Below are positions 1 through 9,156 of a DNA stretch of 64,000 nt, one piece after another. Every line of letters starts with the position of its first letter. Positions within the stretch are counted from its first letter, which is position 1. The position numbers and the translations under genes were made by a program. Source of the DNA: Eupeodes corollae (Eukaryota > Arthropoda > Insecta > Diptera > Syrphidae); NCBI RefSeq assembly GCF_945859685.1, contig NC_079148.1, positions 868,001 to 932,000 on the forward strand. The letters are read 5' to 3'. The notes beneath the pieces were generated by a model. That model searched no databases, was not told the DNA's origin, and saw only the letters and a program-made list of their open reading frames with translations.

Positions 1-198
1 AGCTAAACAATCAACTTTCACTCGATTTCCTATCGAACCGAATTGAATTTTGTGCGATGTTATCATAGGAGCTCGCTTAACATAGACTGTAGCTTCGGCT
101 CCTATTTCTGGAAAACCTAAAACATTGGCCTTGCAATAATAACGACCAGCAGAGTCCGAGTTGACTTTCAGAGTGAGGTTGGACGAGGTACCCACGAC
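1..198 (-). CDS. kirre: kirre coding exon 8 (partial): second half of Ig4 and start of Ig5
   Basis: Acceptor TTTTCTAG, open from 198 to the window edge (66 codons). Starts VVGTSSNLTLKVNSDSAGRY, then YCKANVLGFPEIGAEATVYV (Cys425), and APMITSHKIQFGSIGNRVKV begins Ig5 with Cys467. The exon is cut by the window, so its donor is not visible. Confidence 0.92.
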
Positions 199-3100
199 CT
201 AGAAAAAGAAGTTCTTTTGTGAACCAACTGAAAACTAGAAAACTGATGGAATAGGTTTTTACCCTTTCTGAATTCTCATTTATCCACTCAATTTCTGGGG
301 GTGGATTGCCATCAACTTCGCATCGCAGATTGACTGTACTTCCGATATCAGCTTCAACTGATTCTGGTCGATGTTTAAAAACTGGACCGTCTGAAAGAAT
401 TGAAATTTGTTATTGGATTTTCAGGAAAATAAAAGTTTAAAAATACTTACAACTTATATCTAATGTTTCGCTTTCTTCGCTCTTTCCAACGGCATTTAAT
501 ACTTCACATTTAACTATAGCATCGTGATATTGTCTTGATATGTTGTGAATAATCTAAAAGTTAAGATTTAGTTCTTAAATTGTCTTTTGAATGTTATCAA
601 AGAATATATCGTCTTTACCATTTTTGTAGTATAATCTCCAGTTACTAGTTCATCATTGATAAACCATTTATAACTCAGTTCTTTGGGATTGGCATCGGCT
701 TGACAAGAAAGTATGACTTCTGCTCCTTCTGGAATCCTTCCGCCAGCCAAAGATCCACCAACAACAGACACTGTTACTTTTGGTGCATATTTAACCTTTG
801 AGAAAATTTAATATAGAACTTTTAATATGATCGAAACATTTTGAAAAAAAAGGCTTACCTCTAAAAGAAGTTTTGCAGAACGGTATGTCCTGTCTGCGGT
901 GTTTTGTGCTTGGCACGTAAATGTTGTATTATGGTGCTCCTTTTTGGGAGCTAATTTAAGTATAGATTTGGCAGTTGATCTACGTGAATCGGCTAAGGGT
1001 TCCTTAACATACTCAATGCCATTCGAGAGAACATTTCCAAGACCATCGATCCATGTTATCTGTAAGTATTTTTAGGTTAAGAAGCATTTTGATGAAAGTT
1101 TGTAGTTATTTTGTCATAAATTATACGTGGGTATTGGGTTTTATGTCAGTTTGGTAAAAGAATGCAGTATCTTGTGAATCATTTATTGAATTCATCTGAA
1201 CATTGGGACTTAAAATTTTTCAAAAACCCAATATTTGAACTTACAAAGATTGCAATCAGTTGAACGCAATTTAATGAGTGCAATCACTTCAAGTGAATGA
1301 ATACAAAAATGCACGAAGTCTCAAATGATTGTAATCAATTGATTCCAGTCAAGTAATTGGGGAAAAATGATTGATGATTGTAAATAAAATTTGCAGTTCC
1401 TTTCTTTTATTGAATTAAAAAAATACAATTAAAATAAACTGAAATCATTAAAGATCGAGTTCTTTAAAAATCTTTCCGTTTGCTTAAAAGATTTTCTGTT
1501 CTTGAGTTATTTTACTTTTAATGCGATTTTGTATTTTCCAAATACAAAAAGTTCCAGTTTTTTTTTTAAACAATCACCAGTTCAACTATCTGGAAAGCTA
1601 TTTGGCACTCGATGGTGGAACGGACCTGGATGTCACTAATAGAATAAATAAAGCTTGTGGTGCATTCGGAATGCTTTCTAAAGTGTGGAACTCCAGGAAT
1701 ATAACGCTCCGTACCAAGTTGAAGTTGTTAGTTTGCTAAACGTGGAAGTACTCTGCTGACATCTCGAGAAGGTTGCAAGCTTTTGACAACCGCTGTCTAC
1801 GTTACATCCTGAACATCAGGTGGCCACAAACCATACCTAACGATGAACTGTTGCTCATCAGGACTGGGCAAACAAAAGTGGGTGTTGACATCGCGCAGAG
1901 AAAGTGGCGCTGGATTAGCCATACATTGAGGAAGCCGGACGATCACATTGCAAAGCAGTGCTTTTAATGGAATCCTCAAGGTAGAAGGCGCCCTGGTAGG
2001 CTAAGAGAAACATGGAGATCATCTGTCGTGAAGGAAGCTCGGTCCCAAAACTTGGAGACGTGGTCCCAGCTGAGGTTTTGGGCTAGGAATAGAGACAGAT
2101 GGAAGGAACTGGTTGCCGCCCATGCTCCAGGAGGAGTTAAAGTGCTGCATGCTACTAGCAGCCGGAAACGAAGAAGAAGAAACACAATTTTCGTCATTGA
2201 CAACGAATTTCCTGCTGTCATTATTTTTATAGTTGAAATCAATTATTGGAATTTTTTGACAAGTTGTTATTTTTCGCCAAAAATTTATTTTTATATTTTC
2301 CGGACGGAAAATCATTTTTCTGAACAGCTGATACTTTTATTTTTAAAATGGTTCGAATCGTTCCACTGATTTGTATTCTAATTTCACATATGTAATTCCA
2401 ATGATAAATTTCTGTCAGTGAACATTTTTCGCTGGATTTCCATCTTTTCAATGATAGACATTTTTAATGATCGCTATAAACGACCTGCCGACTAAATTTC
2501 AATAATTGTTTTCAATTATGAAAACCAATGATATCTATAACTGGCCCCTTAAGGTTAGAATTCACCATTGTAAGTTGAAAACGGCACGCTTTCAATATTT
2601 CTGAATTGTTTCCGAAATTTTATTAACTCTTCCAAAAATGTTTCTTTAGTGTTTTCCAACCTTTAGAATTTCCAAAACTTTAATTCTCTTATACAGCTGT
2701 TATACGATTTGCTATGTTAGTTGTTGTCCTATCTTAGCATGAACCACAACCACATTTATTCTATGTTCTACGTTATGTGTCTTGGAAAAGAAGCTAATAG
2801 CAAGTACAAAAACCTCGAAAACACACCACAGCTTCTCAATTTTAATAAATTCGTTGTTGAATTTTAAAATCTTTTTGTTTTTTTCCTTACCTCTGCGGCA
2901 GGTTTCCCACCAACGGAAACACACTCCAACTCAATTTCTCGGTCCTCTGTGGTGACCAAGTAGTCGCCTTGTAGAATTTTCGGTGCTTCTGGCGGCACCA
3001 ATATTGTCAATTTAGCAAATCTCGAACGGATGCCCGGTTCCCCTATAACACATAAAATCGAATAGGTAATATAATTTCCATTCATTGAAGACAAATTATG

Positions 3101-3683
3101 TCTCAACAACAATAAAAAAAAGAAGACAATCCAATAACATACCTAGAGGGCCAGGACCGACTTGACACTGATATTTTGCATCGTCATCCAACATAACTGG
3201 ATAAATGTCCAAAGAGAAATCGCCTGAAAGAAACCAACATTATAATTTCCTTTATACTCGAGTAATTTCGTATAATTTAAATGATCTGAAATGAATAGAA
3301 TGGAGAGTAGTTGTACCTTCTTCATCACTGCCAACCATTGAATAACGCTCGAAACCGCTTAAATTTCGGTGTTGGCCCAAGCCAAAGTCGTCCTTTGTCC
3401 ATTGCAAAGCTCCAATCTTGCCCATGACACGGCAGGGTAGCGTTACACGTGACCCAACGACAGCGGTTTGATCTTGCGGCTCCATAGCAAATCGTTGTCC
3501 TTCGGATGAAGCTGTTGCCGACGAAGACTTCTCCTCGCTTATGCCAGACACCTTGAGCGATTTGACTTCAGTGGCAGGGAGGAGTAGGACCAACGTCAAG
3601 ATGATGACCAACCAAAGATGTACCAACGGGGTAGTCCTGATGGTGATGGTGTTGAGCGAAATCGAGTGGTGATTATATGGCAT
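1..3683 (-). CDS. kirre: kirre (dumbfounded)-type Ig-superfamily adhesion receptor, 5' coding half, 8 exons, cut by window edge
   Basis: Joined exons: 3683-3317, 3223-3143, 3042-2891, 1059-859, 795-619, 553-451, 390-263, 198-1 (minus). All introns are GT/AG and reading phases match, giving 469 residues before the window ends. Seen: a hydrophobic segment at about residues 20-36 (signal peptide), then Ig domains with cysteine pairs C84/C142, C190/C249, C298/C342, C384/C425, and the first Cys of Ig5 at 467. Motifs such as FAMEPQDQTAVVGSRVTLPC, SGFERYSMVGSDEEGDFSLD and SYKWFINDEL are typical of Roughest/Kirre. GLGQHRNLSGF, and the G-rich but short Ig3 start (VVGGSLAGGRIPEGAEV), favour Kirre over Roughest. 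Known of the family: a single-pass membrane protein that acts in myoblast fusion (founder-cell receptor for Sns), eye cell sorting and nephrocyte diaphragms. The remaining Ig5, transmembrane and cytoplasmic parts lie left of the window. Family call very sure; paralogue call fairly sure. Confidence 0.93.
263..390 (-). CDS. kirre: kirre coding exon 7: first half of Ig4
   Basis: 128 nt, acceptor CTTTCAG, donor GAAAGG|GTAAAA. Reads YGPVFKHRPESVEADIGSTV then NLRCEVDGNPPPEIEWINEN (Cys384, core Trp). Ends in phase 0. The intron before it is 60 nt (450-391). Confidence 0.92.
451..553 (-). CDS. kirre: kirre coding exon 6: second half of Ig3
   Basis: 103 nt, acceptor CTTTTAG, donor AAGTT|GTAAGT. Translates to IIHNISRQYHDAIVKCEVLN then AVGKSEESETLDIS (Cys342). 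Ends in phase 1; the split codon is completed as Tyr by the next exon (SYGPVF). Confidence 0.93.
619..795 (-). CDS. kirre: kirre coding exon 5: first half of Ig3
   Basis: 177 nt, 59 codons, phase 0 to phase 0. Acceptor CTCAAAG, donor AAAATG|GTAAAG. Begins VKYAPKVTVSVVGGSLAGG and holds ILSCQADANPKELSYKWFI (Cys298 and the core Trp). The intron before it is 63 nt. Confidence 0.93.
859..1059 (-). CDS. kirre: kirre coding exon 4: second half of Ig2
   Basis: 201 nt, 67 codons, phase 0 to phase 0. Acceptor CTTACAG, donor TTAGAG|GTAAGC. Begins ITWIDGLGNVLSNGIEYVKE and includes HHNTTFTCQAQNTADRTYRS (Cys249), highly characteristic of Kirre/Roughest Ig2. Confidence 0.94.
1565..2190 (+). mobile_element. 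LINE (non-LTR retrotransposon) 3' fragment, decayed
   Basis: Frame-shifted pieces of a reverse-transcriptase C-terminal region: YLESYLALDGGTDLDVTNRI, GAFGMLSKVWNSRNITLRTK, then NRCLRYILNIRWPQTIPNDE, RKWRWISHTLRKPDDHIAKQ and NRDRWKELVAAHAPGGV. The 'RCLRxIxNIRWP...KWRWIGHTLRKP' pattern is common in arthropod LINE proteins of the RTE/jockey-related group. The clade is not certain from memory. It ends in a GAAGAAGAAGAA tail near 2170-2185, as such LINEs do. It lacks the endonuclease and RT core, so it is a dead 5'-truncated copy. A second copy of the same family is at 36116-36895. Confidence 0.8.
2190..2549. mobile_element. MITE family copy (tentatively 'GGCCAGTTATAGCTATCATTG' ends), inverted relative to the 13.0 kb copy
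   Basis: The right end reads CAATGATATCTATAACTGGC, the inverted form of the end seen at 13030. The interior 2270-2350, with the segment CCGGACGGAAAATCATTTTT, is the reverse complement of 13190-13260 at high similarity. The left end is unclear because it abuts the LINE tail. No coding capacity. Confidence 0.65.
2891..3042 (-). CDS. kirre: kirre coding exon 3: Ig1-Ig2 junction and first half of Ig2
   Basis: 152 nt with acceptor TTATAG and donor GCAGAG|GTAAGG. Reads GEPGIRSRFAKLTILVPPEA, then PKILQGDYLVTTEDREIELE and CVSVGGKPAAE (Cys190). It ends in phase 0. The next intron is the only long one in the coding part (2890-1060, 1831 nt) and carries transposon insertions. Confidence 0.93.
3143..3223 (-). 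CDS. kirre: kirre coding exon 2: second half of Ig1
   Basis: 81 nt between an acceptor TTTCAG and a donor CTAG|GTATGT. It translates to DFSLDIYPVMLDDDAKYQCQ followed by VGPGPL, the classic Y-x-C strand F of Ig1 (Cys142). It begins and ends in phase 1, matching both neighbours. The intron before it is 93 nt (3316-3224). Confidence 0.93.
   Translation of the reverse strand, partial: AISLWTFIQLCWMTMQNISVKSVLAL
3317..3683 (-). CDS. kirre: kirre coding exon 1: signal peptide and first half of Ig1
   Basis: Encodes residues 1-122 plus the first base of codon 123. The ATG at 3683 is supported by an in-frame TGA four codons upstream (3695-3693) and by the hydrophobic stretch LVHLWLVIILTLVLLLPA that follows. 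A Ser-rich linker (residues 46-62) precedes the conserved Ig1 start at QRFAMEPQDQ. The donor is GAAG|GTACAA at 3317/3316. Ig1 Cys84 and the core Trp95 are present. Confidence 0.92.
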
Positions 3684-3735
3684 CGTTAAAAGTCAGCACT
3701 TCCAAGTGTCAGGCCACCGTCTTTCGCTCTGAAGC
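3684..3735 (-). other. kirre: kirre 5' UTR portion of coding exon 1, with predicted splice acceptor at its start
   Basis: Immediately upstream of the ATG the minus strand reads a T-rich tract followed by CCATTTGCAG|GC, with the AG at 3737-3736. This is a good acceptor and would make 3735-3684 untranslated leader joined to distant 5' exon(s). The in-frame stop before the ATG supports non-coding status. Inferred from sequence only, without transcript evidence. Confidence 0.5.
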
Positions 3736-4932
3736 CTGCAAATGGACCAACAAAAATAACAAAAACTTTAATGAATGCGAATTTGTTTGATGGTGATGTG
3801 ATTGGAGGAAGACGATGACGACGAGGAAAGAATAAGTAAAGCATTTAATGAAGATTGTGTCTCAATCTCAATTCACAACTTGAATGCATAATCCTCTCGT
3901 ATAGAAGTGGATGATGATGGGGCATCTACGAGTGTAAAGCTCTAGTATTCTACAGTTTTCGGATTTATGGCCAAAACAAAACAAGCGATAAAGTAATACG
4001 ATTATTGTTAAAAAGGGAGTGTCTAGGAGCTAAAGTGGCATTAGGAACCAAAAATAGCATCATGGTTTGCTTTTGCGTGGTGTATGCAACTTTTGGCCAT
4101 TTATTCCATCGGCTTCGACATCGCTTCGATGGTCTTGGTCTATATAAATGGCAATTGGATTCTTTGTGCTATAATGCCAAACTCTGGCGTTATCGATACC
4201 AGAGATTTATTTATCGGCGGTGTTTCAGTCCGCTCTACTCTGCTCCGCTCCGTGCCAAATAGAGTGCTTTGGATGGAACTGTGATATTATCGAAAAATGG
4301 AGGTGCTTATGATGGTGTTCGCTGGGTTTTATGGGTGGCTTTAATATCTTTGAAACATGGTGTTAAGTTGGTTTGAATCTGCTTTCAGAAATTAAGTGAT
4401 ATGGATTTCCAAATAATGTGTCCCTATACAAATATACTAAAAAGTGTAGTGGGATGTTATTATGCATAATACAAAGTAAAATATTCTGAGCTAAAAAAAA
4501 ACACTCATTTCTAAGTTATAAGTGCACCATTAACTTGAGACCCTGACTTCTATTTGCAATTACTTCAGAAATTGAAAATATAATTTTCATTTTGACGGCT
4601 AGATGGCTATTAAGTCATTATGGTTGAAAGAGTAAGCAAGCTCAAGACAAAAATAGATGTTTTGAGTCCACACAGAAAAAGTTATAGTTTAAATTGAGTA
4701 ACAAAACATTGCTGATTTATATTATATATTATGCTATATTATTTCAAATTTGTTTCATTTCATAAAATGCCAAAATCAAACAAAATAAAGGAGACGACTG
4801 AAGTTAGACTCCGCCAAACACTTATTTCTGACAGAAAATGACAGCTATCAAACTGTCAGCGCCACCAGTCAAATTTAATAGTATTTAGTTTCTGTGTTAT
4901 AAAGGGTTAAAGCTAAGCATACACAATTGGAA
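3736..4932. other. Presumed kirre 5' intron sequence, no gene
   Basis: No splice-supported exon or recognisable repeat family except degenerate CTG/CTC-like runs near 4235-4255. A short GATGATG run occurs at 3791-3815 and 3910-3920. The 85- and 66-codon open frames at 4005-4284 overlap each other and match nothing known to me, so I treat them as chance. Confidence 0.6.
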
Positions 4933-5541
4933 GATCTTCCAATATTCGCTGATCTTTTAAAAGTCTTCTTTCAATTTTATATAAAGTGACAATTTTCGGT
5001 TGATATTATCTAAATATTAAAAAATTTTTTGGTAGAAAATCGGCTAACAATTACAGTATGACTTCCAATTAAAAATTTACTGTTTAAACACTTGGAAGCC
5101 TTTAGAAAGCAGGAAACAATTGAAATATCTATTTCAGCGGGAAGGATTGCACACGGGCTCCAATCAATTTGACCACCTTCACTCTTGAATGACTCCGTTG
5201 CTTGTTATTTCGTCAGACGGTTACTTCATTTTACATTCTTTCAAAATCCTGTAAACTTTTGTTGTTGTTTTCTGCTCAAAAAAGTTTTACCAATTAAAAA
5301 TTAGTCGTTGTTGGCAACAATATGAACCCGTATCCATTGTTTTGTTAAAAATAATAAATTGGCTGTTTAGATTAGTTGAAACCATAGCAAGAAGTTGGCC
5401 ATTTTTTTTTTATAGAAAATTGGCCAAACAATTGCCTGTCAATTTTGTCGGTCACTTTTGACAGATAAAATTAAGTGTTTACATAGTTGTCAGGAAATTG
5501 GTTAACATTTTAAGCGAACAACCAGACAATATTGGAAGATC
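4933..5541. mobile_element. Foldback/MITE-like element with inverted ends GATCTTCCAATATT
   Basis: The 14-base end GATCTTCCAATATT at 4933-4946 is repeated inverted at 5528-5541. Further inside, stretches related to AGTGACAATTTTCGG and GAAAATCGGC recur inverted (about 4983-5045 against 5400-5455), so the whole 609 bp behaves as an imperfect foldback. The left terminus lies in a perfect 18-bp palindrome (4926-4943). No coding capacity. Superfamily not determined. Confidence 0.5.
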
Positions 5542-6149
5542 TTCTTTATAGAAACGATAGCTTTGTATATAAAACCTACAATGCTATTATGGACTAATGC
5601 TTAGGTCAAATGTCGACGTAGTTTCTAAGTGCAACCTTGTAAAGTGTCCCCGATGTGTTATACTAGAGTTTATACAATATATATCTACAAAGTTGATAAT
5701 AAACCAGTTGCATTAGATCCCTGAATACACATTAGCCCCAGTGCACGCCTGCATCTTTTTAACTCGCTTGAAATGTCATTCTAAAATTGTGATGCGATTT
5801 CTGTCAAGTTCTTAAGGTCCTATAATATTTAACTTTTGACCCAAACCAACGAAAAAGCTGAGTCTTAAATAAATAATTTATAAAGTTTTCCTTGGGTGAA
5901 ATGAATCAATTTATTTTTGATCTAGATCTGTCAAAAACGAATCAGCTTAACAAGTGTAGGTTCTATTTGTTTGTAATTTATATCGGTCGGATATAATTTG
6001 ATATTTAAAAAATATAAAACAAACGTACTTAATACGGTATGGATGCAATATTAAAAAAAATTGTTAGGTTCATCAATTTCATCGTCTTTTTTTGAAAATG
6101 ATAAGTGACAATGACAAACAATATTAACCTTAAATTAATTTTAAAATAA
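5542..6149. other. AT-rich spacer, nothing recognised
   Basis: No open frame of note, no repeat shared with the rest of the window that I could see. Confidence 0.6.
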
Positions 6150-7199
6150 ATGCTCTACGTTCAATACTATCCAAGAGGCTTAAGTAAGTTGCAGGAGCAC
6201 AAGCCTAGAGATGGGAGTTATACTCAAGCTTTGGACGTGTAGAAGTCTTGTAGATAATAGCCAGATCAGAAGGTGTGAAACATTTCTTGCATCGCCTAAG
6301 GAAACCCAAACATCAGGCGGCATTTTTGGCGACATCGCGTTTGTGATCATTCCACAAGAGGTGGTTGGTGACACACATACTGAGAATATCAAGGTGTTCA
6401 GTCTCATTGATGAAAGTGCCATCCATGGATAATGGCAAGGGGGGTATATCTCGCTTTAACGATACAAGACAGCATTGGGTTTTCAAAGCATTGAATTCCA
6501 CACGGTTTTTTGATTCCCATTGTACAATGCTTTTTAAGTCAGAATTGAACGAGGTTATCATATTTTGTCGTTGCAGTTCCACATCCGAAGAAGAAGAATG
6601 TGAGTTAGAAAACGAATATGAAAATCTAAGAGTACTATCGTCAGCGAAATAATGTATTGGATTAGAAGTTGCAGAAATGAGATCATTAATAAAAATAAGA
6701 AAGAGTGTTTGAGATAGAACAGAGCCCTGGGGTACACCAGCGTTTATTTAATGGACTTCAGACTTGAATCCATCCATTACTACTTGTATTGAACGATCCG
6801 AAAGATAATTACTAATCCAATGAAGCAGAGATTCATGAAAACCGGAAGCTCGCATTTTTGATAAGAGAGCCTGATGCCAAACCCTATCAAATGCCTCTGA
6901 AATATCAACTGAAATAATCTTACTTTCTCCAAAACGATGTTAAGATTTGCTCCACTGTTCGGTGTGATTAACCATGAGATCACCAGTGGACCTATTGCAA
7001 CAAAAGCCGTATCATTAAGAAGCTTTCGATCTTCGAGATATTTCTTGAGCTGATAACTAATCAGAGTTTCGATGAACTTGAAAAGAAAGGACGTAAGTGC
7101 AATCGGTCGGTAATTAGACGGTGACGAAGATTCGCCTTTTTTTTTAATTGAACAATTTTTACTGAATTGACAAACCTCACTGAACAGAAATGTCAACAC
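6150..7199 (-). mobile_element. LINE, CR1-like reverse-transcriptase 3' part, decayed
   Basis: Read on the minus strand from 7199: SSPSNYRPIALTSFLFKFIE, then after frameshifts AGVPQGSVLSQTLFLIFIND (about 6740-6680), FADDSTL (the catalytic A/F-x-DD box, 6648-6637) and continuing through FNSDLKSIVQWESKNRVEFN to a C-terminal LDSIERRAF near 6160. This order (NYRPI, GVPQGSVLSP, FADD) is the RT core of CR1/jockey-type LINEs. Several frameshifts and at least one stop make it non-functional. The N-terminal endonuclease part is absent, so it is 5' truncated. A shorter copy lies at 34980-35195. Confidence 0.87.
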
Positions 7200-9156
7200 A
7201 GTTTCTTAACTGTCGAAAGATAGAGAGAAACCAATAAAACTTCGTAATAAAAAAACACCCTAAAGATATGAATTTAAAAAACTAAATAAATTCACTAAAA
7301 TATCTTGAGAACAAAAATAATATTGACTTCAGGATAAACCATGAAGTTTTTAAAATTTGGTGTAATAACAATCAACTCAACTAATTTTTATGTTTTAGTT
7401 TTTGGACTCCAATATCTCAAAAATTTTAAGATAATTGCAATGTTTAATCAAGACCAATTCAAAATTTTTCCAAACAAGGCTCAGAAACGCATGTAGTCCC
7501 ACGGTCGTTTGCAAAACCGAAGACTGCAAGTTAGGTGTTTATGCGCATTGTGCGGCTTCTTGTTGCGCAAATCCTAGTTACACGAATGATGTTGAAATCG
7601 GCCATCAAGGAATGAAGTCATTTTTTAATTTGCGTTTTCTTTCCATTCCGACGTAATAAATTTAAGAAATTTCTCAGAAACCATTTTATTCTGAAAGCTT
7701 AGGGTGAAATAGTATGAAATTAAGATTTTGAAAGATGATATTCCAAGGACGAATATAAAATTGTAGGCCCTCCTTTTTGTACCACAAAACGACTTTATTT
7801 AAATATCGTCCTTAGAGCGTGTACCACTTATTTAAATAAATACAAATTTAATTTGAAATTTAATAAATTACATAATAATATATCAAATCGCATAAGTCAT
7901 CATTTGGTATTGCAGCTCGTAGTAATAATTGCTTTGTCGTTTTTGTTTTTTTTTGAATTAATTTCGGCATTAACTTGCATATATTTTTATGTGTATAGTG
8001 AAATGTCACACATAATCCTATCTTATCAGGTATTTATTGAGGCAACGATATCAGGATTATACCATTGTTCTTGTCAATTCATCATTAACCTTTATTTAAA
8101 TTTTTATCAACACTCCATATCACAGGGGGTTGGTTTTGGTTGTTGGCCTTTTGGATGTCGCGCCGCGTCGTCGTACGTCGCATCCTCGTTGGCGTGCGTT
8201 CTCGTAACAATGAATTTATTCAAAATAAATTAAAAATATTATTTTTTTTGGGGGGGTATAATGATAATTTATAACACAAAGTTAATCCTTTCGGAATTCC
8301 AAAGGATCACATAGCATTACCGTTTACATGGGACTCGGACTGGGTTTCGAATGCTCTGCTCGTAGAAAGGTGTACAAAGTAAAACTCTTATATCCTCTTT
8401 CTATGCCTTCCTACAAATGTATAAACATCATCACAATAAGTTTGATGTGTCCATGGGAATGTTCTCAATTTAAATAGAAATTTCAATCAAATGGAATTAA
8501 ATCTCTCCCGTGTCCCATATTTACAAGAGTGATACCTATAGATTCATAGATACATACATATATCATTATAAAGGTGGTTTATGTAGGTAAGTTGAACGTT
8601 GAAGAAGTCTGATGTAGGGTGGATAGGTCGTGGAGTCGTAGAGTCGTGGGGTCTTAGAGGTAAAAGTGATGGAAGTGGATACACCACACACTCCAATATA
8701 TGGGAGGCAGGAAGTTAATTATGAATGACAGCGGTCGGTGCAGGCTATAATTTATTCCGTAATTATAAATTTTTGATTGATGTATATAGAGAACCTTTAC
8801 ACATTCATCTATTATTATTATTCCAAAAGGGACTACAATCTATAAACGTGTGTGGCTATAGATACGAGTAGGTTAGATACATCAACCAGATATATGTATG
8901 TTTGTACATTGTACAACTCCTTTGTGCTTCTTATGTCCTTCTATTAGTGAATGGCTTAGAAGGGAATTAGAAGAGTAATATATATGTATGTATGTCTGTA
9001 TGTACTTATGTAGGGTAGGTATTGAATGTCCCCCTTACAAAATGTTTTCCGATGTGTACCTACCTTTATATTACTTCACCTCACAAACCTCCCCCTTTCG
9101 ACATAACCCATCGCATCATCCTGCTTTTCATGATCCTATTGAGTTTTATTTAGCGC
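7200..9156. other. Non-coding, presumed intronic; simple repeats and a CpG-rich patch
   Basis: No gene. It contains a TATG/TGTA-type microsatellite at about 8978-9005 and a GTCGTGGAGTCG-like run at 8626-8650. A CpG-rich stretch near 8145-8215 stands out from the AT-rich surroundings. The 126-codon open frame at 7853-8233 is AT-rich, unrelated to anything I know and probably chance, although it ends inside the CpG-rich patch. Confidence 0.55.

Larger units (their letters stand above)
1060..2890 (-). other. kirre intron 3 (1831 nt), enlarged by transposon insertions
   Basis: Bounded by GTAAGG at 2890 and ACAG ending at 1060. It contains a LINE 3' fragment (1565-2190, opposite strand to the gene) directly abutting a MITE copy (2190-2549). 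The remainder, 1070-1560 and 2550-2880, is AT-rich and shows nothing I recognise. All other coding introns here are 60-100 nt, so the insertions account for much of the extra length. Confidence 0.85.

Noticed and set aside
2028..2369. 113-codon plus-strand open frame
   Set aside because: Its first half is the LINE C-terminal region and its second half runs into the MITE. It is not an independent gene.
6211..6652. Plus-strand frames of 73 and 95 codons
   Set aside because: They are antisense to the CR1-like LINE coding sequence, as shown by the matching antisense frame over the second copy at 35.0 kb.
7853..8233. 126-codon plus-strand frame with hydrophobic stretches
   Set aside because: AT/T-rich codons produce Phe/Leu/Ile by default; no domain, no splice context and no family resemblance.
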